The notes below the pieces were generated by a model, which was given only the letters and a program-made list of their open reading frames with translations, did no database searches and was not told the origin of the DNA. A stretch of 64,000 nt of DNA from Paraburkholderia kururiensis JCM 10599 = LMG 19447 (GTDB lineage Bacteria > Pseudomonadota > Gammaproteobacteria > Burkholderiales > Burkholderiaceae), in NCBI RefSeq assembly GCF_003986935.1, contig NZ_RJZE01000003.1, positions 248,001 through 312,000 of the forward strand, given 5' to 3'. Positions 43,956-55,600 of the stretch are shown one piece after another. Numbering within the stretch: the first letter of the stretch is position 1; each line of letters opens with the position of its first letter. A program made the position numbers and the translations under genes.

Positions 43956-46900
43956 TCAGGTAGTCACGGTCTGAAGCGCTTCCAGAAGCTGCCCCGCCAG
44001 CGCCGGGTGATGGACGATGCTCGTGTGAGTGGCATCCAGTTCCCGCCAGTGCACCTGCCCCGCAGTCCATTGCGCCCAATCCATCCGGCGTCGCGGGTCG
44101 GCGGTGCGCAACGCACGCCAGACGTGCAGGTCGGCGTCGATGCGCGGCAACGTGTGGCGCGCCATCAGCGCGGCATGCATCGCGTCGACGGCGAATGCTT
44201 CGCCTAGCAGCGTCCGCTCGCCGCGCGTCACAACGGTTTCGTCGAACGATGCGGCCGGCTGCTCGTCCGAGGCCAACGGCTCCAGGCCGTCTTCGCGATG
44301 CGTGGCCGTATCCACGATGCCGATGAACGGCACGCGTCTGCCGCGCCGCGCCAGTACGTCGGCGATTGCAACGGCGAGCCGCCCTCCGAACGACCATCCG
44401 AGCAGCGCGCACGGCCCTTCGGGCTGAAGCGCTTCGATACAGGCGGCGTAGTGGGCGGCCAATGCCTCGAACGTCTCGCCACGCCACGGTGCGCCTCGCA
44501 GGGCCGGCGCCTGCAATGCGATGACGGACACGCGGCCATTCAGCGCCTGCGCCAGCGTGCGGTATTCGCCCACCATGCCGTAGCCCGGATGCAGGGCGAA
44601 GAGCATCGTGGACGCGCCGAGCGCATTCAGCGGCACGGCCGGAAGCCGCGCATCGTGTGGCGGCGATGCGTCCGACGATGCGTCCAGGGCGCACGTGCGC
44701 TCGATCGTCTGCCCGCTTTTGCGGCTGCGTGCGAGCCAGTTCGACAACGCGTGCGCCGGCGGCACCGGCAAAACGGACTCGTAGACCGCGCGCGCCACCC
44801 AGCTCGCGGCCACGTCGTCGTGACGTGCCCGGGCGTGAAGCGCTGCCGGAGCCGGCGGCCATGGCGACAAGAGCGACAAGAGCGACGACATGGGCGACGG
44901 CCGTGGCGACGCCACCCGCTCGCGGCCCGACGATGGGGCCACACGCAGGTGCTCGACCAGTTCGCCGAGCGTCGTTTCGAACGACGTCATGATCTGTCGG
45001 GCAACGGCCTCGCTGACGAATTGCGGCGCGTAGCCCCAGCTCAGCGAAAGCGAATCGCCGGCAATCCAGGCATTGACGTCGAGCGCGCGATCCGGCGTGC
45101 GCGCGCGCGCCGCCATCGCAGCCCCCGACGACTCGCTCGCAAAGCCGAACCGATCTCCTGTACGGAACGTCTGTTCGAAGCGGCCCAGATAGTTGAACGC
45201 AATCTCCGGAACCGGCAGTACCTTCAACGTGGCCCTGGCGCTTTCGTCCGCACATCGCGTGAGCAGCCCCCAGCCGAAACCACGCCGAGGCACCGCGCCG
45301 AGCCGTTCGTGTACGCGCAGCAACGCATCTTCAGGCGCCGCGGACGCGCCCGGCAACGCCAGCGGATACTGCGTCGTGAACCAGCCCACGGTGCGACTCA
45401 AGTCCACGCCCTCGATCACATCTTCGCGGCCATGGCCTTCCAGCTCGACGAGCACCTCGTCTCGCGACGTTACTTCGCATATCGAACGAGATAGCGCCGC
45501 GAGCAATACCTCGTCCACACGCAGCCGATACGCACGCGGCGCCTCGCGCAGCAGCAACGCGGTGAGGTCGGCAGAGAGTTTTGTTCGCAGCGTTTTTTGC
45601 GGCTGCGCGTGCGGCGCGCGCTCGGGAAAGAGGCGACCGGCACGTAACGCAGGCGCATCGAGCGCGACTTGCCACCATGCCAGCTCGTGCATGAGTTCCG
45701 CGGATCTCGCATAGCGAAGCAGATGACGCACCCACGTACGCCACGATGTCGATGCCGCCGGCAACGTGGCGGGTTCGCCGCGCTCAGCCTGCCCGTACGC
45801 CGTCTGCAGTTCGTCGAGCAGCACACGCCACGACACACCGTCCACCGACAGATGGTGGATCGCCACCAGCAGCCGCGTTTGCCCTTCCGGCGTCTCGAAG
45901 TACCCCAGCCGCCACACCGGTCCGCCTTCGATATCCAGGCCCGCCTGGATACGCCCGCACGCCGCCTCCAGTTCCCCCAGTGACGCCAGCGGTTCGCTGC
46001 GCACCAGGTCTTCACCGATCTCATGCACCGCGACCTGCTTCCAGCCCTCTTCCCGCTTCGCGAACCGCAGCCGCAGCGCGTCGTGACGCTGCGCCAGGGC
46101 CCTCGCGGCACGCTCCAGCGCGGGCACGTCCAGACGGCCCCGCACCTTCAGCAGCACCGCCTGGTTCCAGTGCGATTCCCCCTGCGGATAGCGTTCGAAG
46201 AACAGCCGCTGGATCGGCGTGAGCGCCAGCGGTTCATCGTCTTCGACCAGGTTCGCGCTGGCCTGCACATCAAGCCGCTCCACCCGCTGCGCGAGCGCCG
46301 CCACCGTCGGATGCTCGAACACCTGCCGCGGCGTGAGCTTCAGCCCCGCCTGTCTCGCCTTCGCGATGATCTGCAGGCTCTGGATCGAATCGCCCCCCGC
46401 CTCGAAGAAGTTCTCCGTCACGCCAAGGTCCTCGCGGCCCAGCACCGCGCACCACACCGACAGCAGCAGCGCCTCCAGTTCGTTCGACGGTCCCACCCGC
46501 CCGCGCGGTACCTCCTGCGGCGGCGGCAGCGCGGCCCGGTCCAGCTTGCCGCTGGGCATCCACGGCAGACGCTCCAGCACCGTCACCGACGACGGCACCA
46601 TGTAGCCCGGCAGCTTCTGCTCCAGCGTCCGCTGCAGGGTATCGGGCTGTACGTCGCCCGATACACAGCCAGACACATACGCCGCCAGCCTGCGCTTCTC
46701 CCCCTCGCCCGTCACCACCACCGCCGCCTCGCGCACGCCCGGGCACTGCCGCAGCACCGCCTCGATCTCTCCCGGCTCGATGCGCTGCCCGCGCAGCTTC
46801 ACCTGCTGGTCCAGCCGCCCGAGGAATTCCACCGTGCCGTCCGCACGCATGCGGCACAGGTCGCCGCTGCGGTACTGGCGTGCACCGGGTCCGCCGTACG

Positions 46901-49658
46901 GGTCCGGCACGAAGCGCTCCGCCGTGAGCGCGGCACGCCCCAGGTACCCGCGTGCCACCGTCGGGCCGCCGATGCACAGTTCGCCCAGACCGCCCACCGG
47001 GGCCCGCGTGCCGAACGCGTCCAGCACGCGGGCCGTGCGGCCCGGATAGGGGCGGCCGATCGGCACCGTCACCTCGCCCGTGTCTTCGTCCTGTGTCCGG
47101 CGGTACAGCGCCGCTACCGTGGTCTCCGTGGGGCCGTAGAGGTTGTCCAGCCGGATGTCACCGAGCGGTCCTTCGCGCCAGTGCGCGAGCGCATCGCCCG
47201 GCAGTGCCTCGCCGCCCACCGTCACCTGCCGCAGGCGCAGGGCCTCGCGCGGCGGCGCATGGCGCTGCCACTGCTGCCACAGCGCCGTCGGAATGCGTGC
47301 GAAGGTCACGCCGCGGCTCACCAGCCGTTCGCCCAGCCCCTGCAGGTCCCACGGCTGTTCGCCGCGCATCTCCACGGTCGCGCCCGTGAGCAGCGCCGGC
47401 AGCGTCTCGTGCAGCGCCACGTCGAAGTTGACCGTCGACGAGTGCAGCACCGTGTCGGCCGGGCTGATGCCGTAGGTCGCGAGGAAGTCCTGCAGGTGCG
47501 TCCACAGCGCGCCGTGGCTCACCGCCACGCCCTTGGGGCGGCCCGTGGAGCCGGAGGTGTACAGCACGTAGGCAAGCTGGTCGGGGTGCAGGGCTGCGGT
47601 GAAGCCGCCGGCTGGGGCCATCCCGGACACACCGGCCTCGCGCACATCGATCACCTCGCAGCCCGCCAGCACCTGCGCCATGCGCTGCGCGCTCACCGCG
47701 TCGGCCACCACGCGCGTGATGCCCGCGTCCTGCATCATCTGCGTCAGGCGCGCGGCCGGGTACTCCGGGTCCAGCGGCACGAAGGCCGCCCCCGAGCGGA
47801 TGATGCCCACCAGCGCTGCGATCAGCGCGGGACCGCGCCGCACGCACAGTCCCACGCGATGTTCGGCGCCTGCGCCGCGTTCCATGAGCTGCCGCGCGAC
47901 CGCCGCCGACCATGCATCGAGTTCGCCGTAGCCCAGCGATTCGTCCTCGCAGCGCACCGCCACGGCTGAGGGCGTGCGCTGCGCCTGCGCCACCAGCGCT
48001 GCCCCTAAAGACCCGAACGGATAGCGCGTCAACGCTGCTTCACCGGAACCACGCGGCAACAGCTCAAGCTCGCCGACACGCCGTGCAGAGTCCTCCGCCA
48101 GCTGCCGCAGCACCGTCTCGTAGTGCGTCGCCACACGCTCCACCGTCGTGCGATTGAACACATCGACCGCGTAATTGAACATCAGCCTCAGCGCGTGCCC
48201 GTCATCGACCACGTTCAGCGCGAGATCGAACCGCGCCGTGCCCGTTCCGCTTTCCTCGGCCTGCACGACGAGACCCGGCATCGCCACCGACGCCTCGCTC
48301 GTCGCCTGTTCGAGGTTGAACATCACCTGAAAGAGCGGCGCGCGGCCAAGGTCGCGCTCGAGATGAAGCGAATCGAGCACGCGACCGAACGAGGCGTCCT
48401 GGTGCTCCTGTGCCTCCAGCACACGTGCATGCAGGCCCGCAAGCAGCGCATCGAACGGCATGGCGCCAGAAACGTCGGCCTCGATGACGAGCGTATTCAC
48501 GAAATAACCGATCAGCGCCTCCGTTTCGCGTCGTCGTCTGCCTGCCGACGGCACGCCTATGCGTATGCACGTCTGTCCGCCATATCGGTACAGCAGCGCC
48601 GCATAGGCGCCGAGCAGCACCGTGAACAGCGTCGTACCGTGTCGGCGCGCGAGGTCACGCAACGGCCGCGCGAGTTCGGCGCTCACGTCCACGCGGCAGC
48701 GCCCGCCATCCACGCTGCGCACCGCCGGTCGCGCACGATCGAGCGGCAATTCGAGCGCAGGCCGCTCCACGCCGAGTCGGGCAATCCAGTAGGCGAGGTC
48801 GTCGTCGGGCACGCCGTCGCGCCATTCTTCCTGCCACGCAGCGACGTCGCCAAAATGAATGCCGGGCTGCGGCAACGACCGCGCAATATCGCTTCCTTCC
48901 CTCTCTTCGCGCCCATCACTTCTCATCGCGGCACCGTACAGTGCCGCCAGTTCGCGCACGAGCAACGCCTGCGACCAACCATCCGAAACGATGTGATGGG
49001 TCACGACGAGCAAAACGTGGCAGTCCGTATCAAGCGTAATCAGATCGACTCGCAGCATCGGCCCCGCTCGCAGATCGAACGGCTCGCGCGCCGCTTCACG
49101 CAACGTCTTGCTCAATGCAGCCGGATCGTCCAGCACACGCTCTCGCCACGCGTAGCCTGCTGCGTCAGGAATCCGCTGAAGCGCCATGCCATCCCGCTCG
49201 ATGAAGGTTGCGCGCAGCGCACCGTGCCGTGCAACGAGCGCATCGAATGCGCGACGCAGCGCGCCAACGTCGAGCGCGCCCGTCAACCTCATCGCCCGCG
49301 AAAGGTTGTAGGCAGGGCTCGACGGATCGACGTTCCACAGAAACCAGAGCCGCTGCTGCGACGCAGACAGTGGATAACAATGACCGCCGTCGTCCGGCTC
49401 GGACGAATCGCGCGAAAGCGGCACGACAGGCAAGCGCGCCGGATCGATGCCCTGTTCGCGCACCCTCTCGCGAAAACGACGCCGCTGTTGCACCGCCAGC
49501 GCCGCGTATTTGCGCGAGATGGCAAGCGCCTGGCTCGTAGCGTCCTGACCGTCCTGCGAACCGGATGCAGCGTGCGCCACCGTATGAGCATCACCGTGCA
49601 TCGCATCGGTTTGTGCAACCGCGCCGACAGTCGGTTCGTTCGTCGTCGTAGTCGACAT
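43956..49658 (-). CDS. NRPS, terminal module C-A-PCP-E-TE (siderophore assembly)
   Basis: 1900 residues. After an N-terminal linker of about 100 residues (YAALAVQQRRRFRERVREQG) the order is: LCL-type condensation domain (HHIVSDG), adenylation domain (YTSGSTGRPKG, pocket D-V-H-R-V-V-L-V-A-K), carrier (FFEAGGDSIQ), epimerisation domain (IHHLSVDG, NYLGRF) and thioesterase (LLGWSFGGR, with ATHTSIVHH holding the base). It adds the last residue, epimerises it and releases the peptide, probably by cyclisation. It begins 13 bases after the upstream NRPS stop; ATG 49685, overlapping that stop, is an alternative start. The A domain, carrier and adjacent sequence are a near-perfect copy of module 3 of the other NRPS. 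The pocket matches no standard code I know. Confidence 0.95.
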   Translation of the reverse strand: MSTTTTNEPTVGAVAQTDAMHGDAHTVAHAASGSQDGQDATSQALAISRKYAALAVQQRRRFRERVREQGIDPARLPVVPLSRDSSEPDDGGHCYPLSASQQRLWFLWNVDPSSPAYNLSRAMRLTGALDVGALRRAFDALVARHGALRATFIERDGMALQRIPDAAGYAWRERVLDDPAALSKTLREAAREPFDLRAGPMLRVDLITLDTDCHVLLVVTHHIVSDGWSQALLVRELAALYGAAMRSDGREEREGSDIARSLPQPGIHFGDVAAWQEEWRDGVPDDDLAYWIARLGVERPALELPLDRARPAVRSVDGGRCRVDVSAELARPLRDLARRHGTTLFTVLLGAYAALLYRYGGQTCIRIGVPSAGRRRRETEALIGYFVNTLVIEADVSGAMPFDALLAGLHARVLEAQEHQDASFGRVLDSLHLERDLGRAPLFQVMFNLEQATSEASVAMPGLVVQAEESGTGTARFDLALNVVDDGHALRLMFNYAVDVFNRTTVERVATHYETVLRQLAEDSARRVGELELLPRGSGEAALTRYPFGSLGAALVAQAQRTPSAVAVRCEDESLGYGELDAWSAAVARQLMERGAGAEHRVGLCVRRGPALIAALVGIIRSGAAFVPLDPEYPAARLTQMMQDAGITRVVADAVSAQRMAQVLAGCEVIDVREAGVSGMAPAGGFTAALHPDQLAYVLYTSGSTGRPKGVAVSHGALWTHLQDFLATYGISPADTVLHSSTVNFDVALHETLPALLTGATVEMRGEQPWDLQGLGERLVSRGVTFARIPTALWQQWQRHAPPREALRLRQVTVGGEALPGDALAHWREGPLGDIRLDNLYGPTETTVAALYRRTQDEDTGEVTVPIGRPYPGRTARVLDAFGTRAPVGGLGELCIGGPTVARGYLGRAALTAERFVPDPYGGPGARQYRSGDLCRMRADGTVEFLGRLDQQVKLRGQRIEPGEIEAVLRQCPGVREAAVVVTGEGEKRRLAAYVSGCVSGDVQPDTLQRTLEQKLPGYMVPSSVTVLERLPWMPSGKLDRAALPPPQEVPRGRVGPSNELEALLLSVWCAVLGREDLGVTENFFEAGGDSIQSLQIIAKARQAGLKLTPRQVFEHPTVAALAQRVERLDVQASANLVEDDEPLALTPIQRLFFERYPQGESHWNQAVLLKVRGRLDVPALERAARALAQRHDALRLRFAKREEGWKQVAVHEIGEDLVRSEPLASLGELEAACGRIQAGLDIEGGPVWRLGYFETPEGQTRLLVAIHHLSVDGVSWRVLLDELQTAYGQAERGEPATLPAASTSWRTWVRHLLRYARSAELMHELAWWQVALDAPALRAGRLFPERAPHAQPQKTLRTKLSADLTALLLREAPRAYRLRVDEVLLAALSRSICEVTSRDEVLVELEGHGREDVIEGVDLSRTVGWFTTQYPLALPGASAAPEDALLRVHERLGAVPRRGFGWGLLTRCADESARATLKVLPVPEIAFNYLGRFEQTFRTGDRFGFASESSGAAMAARARTPDRALDVNAWIAGDSLSLSWGYAPQFVSEAVARQIMTSFETTLGELVEHLRVAPSSGRERVASPRPSPMSSLLSLLSPWPPAPAALHARARHDDVAASWVARAVYESVLPVPPAHALSNWLARSRKSGQTIERTCALDASSDASPPHDARLPAVPLNALGASTMLFALHPGYGMVGEYRTLAQALNGRVSVIALQAPALRGAPWRGETFEALAAHYAACIEALQPEGPCALLGWSFGGRLAVAIADVLARRGRRVPFIGIVDTATHREDGLEPLASDEQPAASFDETVVTRGERTLLGEAFAVDAMHAALMARHTLPRIDADLHVWRALRTADPRRRMDWAQWTAGQVHWRELDATHTSIVHHPALAGQLLEALQTVTT
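45709..48156 (-). repeat. 2.45-kb NRPS repeat, copy A
   Basis: Covers the end of the C domain, the A domain, the carrier and the first part of the E domain of the terminal module. It matches copy B at a constant offset of 8032 bases with only scattered substitutions. Roughly 46070-47000 looks identical by eye, including synonymous sites, and the match stops abruptly at both ends. Confidence 0.92.
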
Positions 49659-49671
49659 ATCGTGGATCGCC

Positions 49672-52600
49672 TCAATCGAGTTCATCGAACAGTCCGTCGA
49701 GTGCCTGCAATGCGGCGGCTTGCGCTCGCGGTGCGTCGGCCGCAGCGGCATCAGGTGCGTCGGCGGCAAGTGCCGCGGCGAGTCGGGCGGGCGTGGACGC
49801 GTCGAACAGCATCGCGAGCGCCACCTTTCGGCCCAGCCCCTCAGAAAGCCGCGCAATCACGCGCACCGCCGCAAGAGAATGGCCGCCCATTGCGAAGAAG
49901 TCGTCATCCGCGCCAACGCGCGCAATGCCCAGCACCTCGCCGAATGCCTGCGCGATCAGCGTCTGCGCTTCGCCCACAGGTTCAGCCCACGACGCATCAT
50001 CTGCACTAGGATCGCCAAAGCGCGCGAGTGCATTGCGGTCGAGCTTGCCGTTCGCAGTGCGCGGCAGCGCGTCGATTACATGGATCGCGGCCGGCACCAT
50101 GTAGGCCGGCAAGCGCGCACGCAGCATTGCCCGCCATTCCTGCGGCAACGCCCGGCCGTCGCTCGCCACGACATAGCCGATCAACCGCGGCTCCGCAGTG
50201 CCCACGCCCGGCACGAGCGCAACGGCCGCGTCGCTTACGCCATCGAACTCGCGCAGCGCCGCTTCGATCTCGCCAGGCTCGATGCGATATCCGCGCAGCT
50301 TCACCTGCTGGTCAATGCGCCCCAGGCATTCGATGTCGCCCTCGCGCCGCTCGCGTGCAAGGTCACCCGTGCGGTACATCCGCGCGCCGGGCGGTCCCCA
50401 CGGATCGGGCACGAAGCGTTCAGCCGTGAGCGCAGCGCGACCGAGATAACCGCGCGCCAGGTTGTCGCCGCCGATGCAAAGCTCGCCGATGCCGCCTTGC
50501 AGTGTCAGCGCCCCACTCGCATCGACGATGCGCAGCGTGTTCGCATGCAGCGCACGACCGATCGTGACGGGCTCGCGGGGCACGAGGCGCGCGCACGTGG
50601 ACCAGATCGTCGTTTCAGTCGGCCCGTACAGGTTCCAGAGCGAGACGCCGCGCGCCATCAATTGCGCGGCAAGGTCGGGCGCCAGCACTTCGCCTCCCGA
50701 GAGGGCCGCGAAGCCACGCCCGTCTGCTGGGCCGCGCCAGCCTGCTTCCACCAGCAAGCGCCAGCCGCTCGGCGTGGCCTGCATGGCCGTGGCGCCGCTC
50801 GTCTCGATCAGCGCGGCGAGCGCTTCGCCATTGCCGGCCGTTTGCGCATCGGCAAGCTCGATGCACGCGCCCTTCGTGAGGGGCAAGCAGAATTCGAGCA
50901 ACGAGATATCGAACGAGGACGTGGTGACCGAAAGCAGCACGTCGTGTTCGGAAAGGCCTGGCGCGATACCCACGCTCGCGATGAGCCTCGCCAGTGCGCC
51001 ATGCGAAACCGCGACGCCCTTCGGACGGCCTGTCGATCCCGACGTGTAGATGACGTAGGCAAGCTGATCGGCAGTAACGGGCCGTGCCGGCAGCGGCTCT
51101 GTACTTTCCGCGTTCGCTGGCAGATCCGCGTCGATCACGATGCGCCCATCAAGCCCATCTTGAAGTCGCTCGATTCCTTCGGTATCCGCAATGATTCGCG
51201 TGATGCCCGCGTCATCGAGCATGAAGCGCAAACGGTCGGCCGGGAACGACGGATCGAGCGGCACGTACGCCGCGCCGCTACGCCACACACCGAGCATGCT
51301 CGCGATGAGAGCCGGCGATCGCCGCATACAGACGGCGACGCGTTCTTCGCGAGCCACCCCGCTTGCGCGCAGTCGTGCGTCGATTGCCGCGGCCCAGCGC
51401 GCCAGCGTCGCATAGTCCACGGCGGCGCCGTGCTGACGCACCGCGATGCGCGTCGGCACACGCGCGGCCTCGGCGGCGAAGCGCTCGTGGCACGCAAGCC
51501 ACGCTGTTTCGGGCAACGCTTCGGCATGAGGCGCACCGCGCTGCACGACTACGTCGCCGATAAAACGCGCCGCGTGCTCGCCTTCCTCGGCCAGCGCATC
51601 GAGCAGCAGCAGATAGTGCCGCTGCAACGCAGCGATCTGCGCCTGATCGAGCCGCCGGCTGTCCCAGCCCCAATGCAGTTCGAGCTGTTTTGCCGGCAGG
51701 ATAGTCAGCGTCAACGGATAGTGCGTGCGCTCGACGGCATCCACACGCTCCACGCGCAAGCGGCTCGCGTCGCTGCCCGTCACGCGTTCCGCACGCGCGG
51801 CAACGGGATAGTTTTCGAAGACGATGAGGCTGTCGAACAGCACATCGCCGCTTCGCCCCGCCCATTGCTGCAACGAAGCCAGCGGCGTGTGCTCCACTTC
51901 GCGCATCTCCACGTTCCAGCGCTGCACCTCGGCCAGCCAGTCCGACACCGCTGCCTCACCGGGTACACGTACGAACACGGGCAAGCTGTTGATGAAGAGA
52001 CCGAACACCTCCTCCGCGCCTGCAAGCGCGGCCGGGCGACCCGACACCGTGACGCCGAATGCGACGGTGGACTTGCCGCTCAGCCGCGTGAGCAGCACGG
52101 CCCACGCGCCTTGCATCAGCGTGTTGAGCGTCACGCGATGCCGCTGTGCCGCGCGGCGCACGCGCTGGTCGAGCGCGGCGTCGAGCCGCGTCACGGCCCG
52201 TTGCGTCACGGCCTTTTGCGTCACAACTTTTGTCGGCGCACGCTCAGGGCTCTCACGCGGCGCGGCAAGGCTCGCCGTCAGCGTGCCTGGATCGTCGAGC
52301 GCCGCGAGCCTCTCGAGCCACCAGTCCCGCGGATCGGGCTGCTTAGCAAGCCACTCCACATAGCGGCGATACGGCGGCGGCACCGTCGCCACGCGTGCCG
52401 CTTCATGCCGTGCGCCGAGCGCGCGTTCGTAGTCGTCGAAGACTTCACTCAGGAGCCGCGCACCGCTCCAGCCGTCGGTGAGCACGTGATGGTGGGTGCG
52501 CACGAGATCGAAACGGCCGTCCGGACGCAGGAACACGTTGACGCGCATGAGCGGCGCCTGTGATGCATCGATGCCCGCCGCGAGATCGGTCTTTCGCCAC

Positions 52601-55600
52601 GTCGCAAGGCGAGCCTCGTAGTCCGAGGCGTGGGCATTGCCGATATCGCGCCAGTCGTGCACCACGAACGGCAACGCCGCCTCGCGCTCCACTACCTGCA
52701 TCAACATACCGTCAGGATGCCGTACGAACCGCGTACGCAATGCGTCGTGACGCGCGACGGCGGCCTGCCACGCGGCGCGTAGCGCGTTGGCGTCGAAGGG
52801 ACCAGCAAGCGTCAGCTGAAGCTGGTTCACGTAGACGCCCTGGCCGTGAGCAAGCTCGCTGTGATAGAGCAACCCCTGTTGCAGCGGCGTGGCGGGGTAA
52901 ATGTCCGCGACGCTGCCCAGGCGCAGGCCGAACGCGCGCAACTGCGCGTCGTCGAGGCCCGAGAGCGGGAAGTCGGATGCGCTTGCGCCGGGCGGCGCAG
53001 CCATGCAGTGCGCGATGAGCGAGCCGACTTCGAAATCGAAGTCGGCTACAAGACGCTCCACCGTTTCGCGATCGATCCTCGCCGGATCGAAACGCCAGCG
53101 CAGCAGCAGCGTGTCGCCTGTGACGATGCCGTTGAGGTCCAGCGCGTAGTCGAGCCGCGCGCCGTCGCCATGCGTGGCGCCCGCAGGCTCGGCGCTGAAC
53201 GTGAAGCGCGAGTCGGCATCGAGCGACTGATCGAAGCGGCCCAGATAGTTGAAGCTCACCGCTGGACGCCGGCGCTCGCGACTCGCATCGAGCAAGCCCC
53301 AATGCAGTCCCTTGTGCGGCACGGCGCGCACGCGCGTCTTCACCGCGACGAGCGCGTCGCCGGGCGCGACGTGCGCAGCGGGCAACGCGACGGGAAAGCG
53401 CGTGGTGAACCAGCCGACAGTGCGACTCAGGTCCACGCCGTCGATCACATCTTCGCGGCCATGGCCTTCGAGTTCGACGGCCACCTCCTTCGCACCGCTC
53501 CATTTTCCGAGTGCACGCGCCAGCGCCGCGAGCAGCAATTCATCGACTCGCGTGCGGTATGCACGCGAAGCGTTTTGCAGCAGATCGCGCGTGCGTGCCG
53601 CATCAAGCGTCCAGTCGAGGGTGGCGCTGTGCGCCATACGCGTGCCCGCGGCGGGGCGGAACGGCAGATCGGCTGTGGCATCGAGCGTGGAGAGCGCCTG
53701 CTGCCACCACGATGCTTCGGATTGCACCGGCTCTGTTTGCGCATAGCGAAGCAGATGACGCACCCACGTACGCCACGATGTCGATGCCGCCGGCAACGTG
53801 ACGGGTTCGCAGCGCTCAGCCTGCCCGTACGCCGTCTGCAGTTCGTCGAGCAGCACACGCCACGACACACCGTCCACCGAGAGATGGTGGATCGCCACCA
53901 GCAGCCGCGTTTCCCCTTCCGGCATCTCGAAGTACCCCAGCCGCCACACCGGTCCACGTTCGATATCCAGGCTCGCCTGGATGCGCCCGCACGCCGCCTC
54001 CAGTTCCGACAGTGACGCCAGCGGTTCGCTGCGCACCACCCCTTCGTCGATCTCATGCGCTGCGACCTGCTTCCAGCCCTCCTCCCGTTTCACGAACCGC
54101 AGCCGCAGCGCGTCGTGACGCTGCGCCAGGGCCCTCGCGGCACGCTCCAGCGCGGGCACGTCCAGACGGCCCCGCACCTTCAGCAGCACCGCCTGGTTCC
54201 AGTGCGATTCCCCCTGCGGATAGCGTTCGAAGAACAGCCGCTGGATCGGCGTGAGCGCCAGCGGTTCATCGTCTTCGACCAGGTTCGCGCTGGCCTGCAC
54301 ATCAAGCCGCTCCACCCGCTGCGCGAGCGCCGCCACCGTCGGATGCTCGAACACCTGCCGCGGCGTGAGCTTCAGCCCCGCCTGTCTCGCCTTCGCGATG
54401 ATCTGCAGGCTCTGGATCGAATCGCCCCCCGCCTCGAAGAAGTTCTCCGTCACGCCAAGGTCCTCGCGGCCCAGCACCGCGCACCACACCGACAGCAGCA
54501 GCGCCTCCAGTTCGTTCGACGGTCCCACCCGCCCGCGCGGTACCTCCTGCGGCGGCGGCAGCGCGGCCCGGTCCAGCTTGCCGCTGGGCATCCACGGCAG
54601 ACGCTCCAGCACCGTCACCGACGACGGCACCATGTAGCCCGGCAGCTTCTGCTCCAGCGTCCGCTGCAGGGTATCGGGCTGTACGTCGCCCGATACACAG
54701 CCAGACACATACGCCGCCAGCCTGCGCTTCTCCCCCTCGCCCGTCACCACCACCGCCGCCTCGCGCACGCCCGGGCACTGCCGCAGCACCGCCTCGATCT
54801 CTCCCGGCTCGATGCGCTGCCCGCGCAGCTTCACCTGCTGGTCCAGCCGCCCGAGGAATTCCACCGTGCCGTCCGCACGCATGCGGCACAGGTCGCCGCT
54901 GCGGTACTGGCGTGCACCGGGTCCGCCGTACGGGTCCGGCACGAAGCGCTCCGCCGTGAGCGCGGCACGCCCCAGGTACCCGCGTGCCACCGTCGGGCCG
55001 CCGATGCACAGTTCGCCCAGACCGCCCACCGGGGCCCCGTCGCCGAATGCGTCCAGCACGCGGGCCGTGCGGCCCGGATAGGGGCGGCCGATCGGCACCG
55101 TTACCTCGCCCGTGTCTTCGTCCTGTGTCCGGCGGTACAGCGCCGCTATCGTGGTCTCCGTGGGGCCGTAGAGGTTGTCCAGCCGGATGTCACCGAGCGG
55201 TCCTTCGCGCCAGTGCGCGAGCGCATCGCCCGGCAGCGCCTCGCCGCCCACCGTCACCTGCCGCAGGCGCAGGGCCTCGCGCGGCGGCGCATGGCGCTGC
55301 CACTGCTGCCACAGCGCCGTCGGAATGCGTGCGAAGGTCACGCCGCGGCTCACCAGCCGTTCGCCCAGCCCCTGCAGGTCCCACGGCTGTTCGCCGCGCA
55401 TCTCCACGGTCGCGCCCGTGAGCAGCGCCGGCAGCGTCTCGTGCAGCGCCACGTCGAAGTTGACCGTCGACGAGTGCAGCACCGTGTCGGCCGCGCTGAT
55501 GCCGTAGGTCGCGAGGAAGTCCTGCAGGTGCGTCCACAGCGCGCCGTGGCTCACCGCCACGCCCTTGGGGCGGCCCGTGGAGCCGGAGGTGTACAGCACG

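Noticed and set aside
46023..47969. Long plus-strand open frames antisense to the NRPS genes (also 54055-56001, 56554-59043, 49720-52563)
   Set aside because: They are rich in Arg/His/Ala with no family motifs and mirror the codon bias of the high-GC NRPS frames on the other strand.
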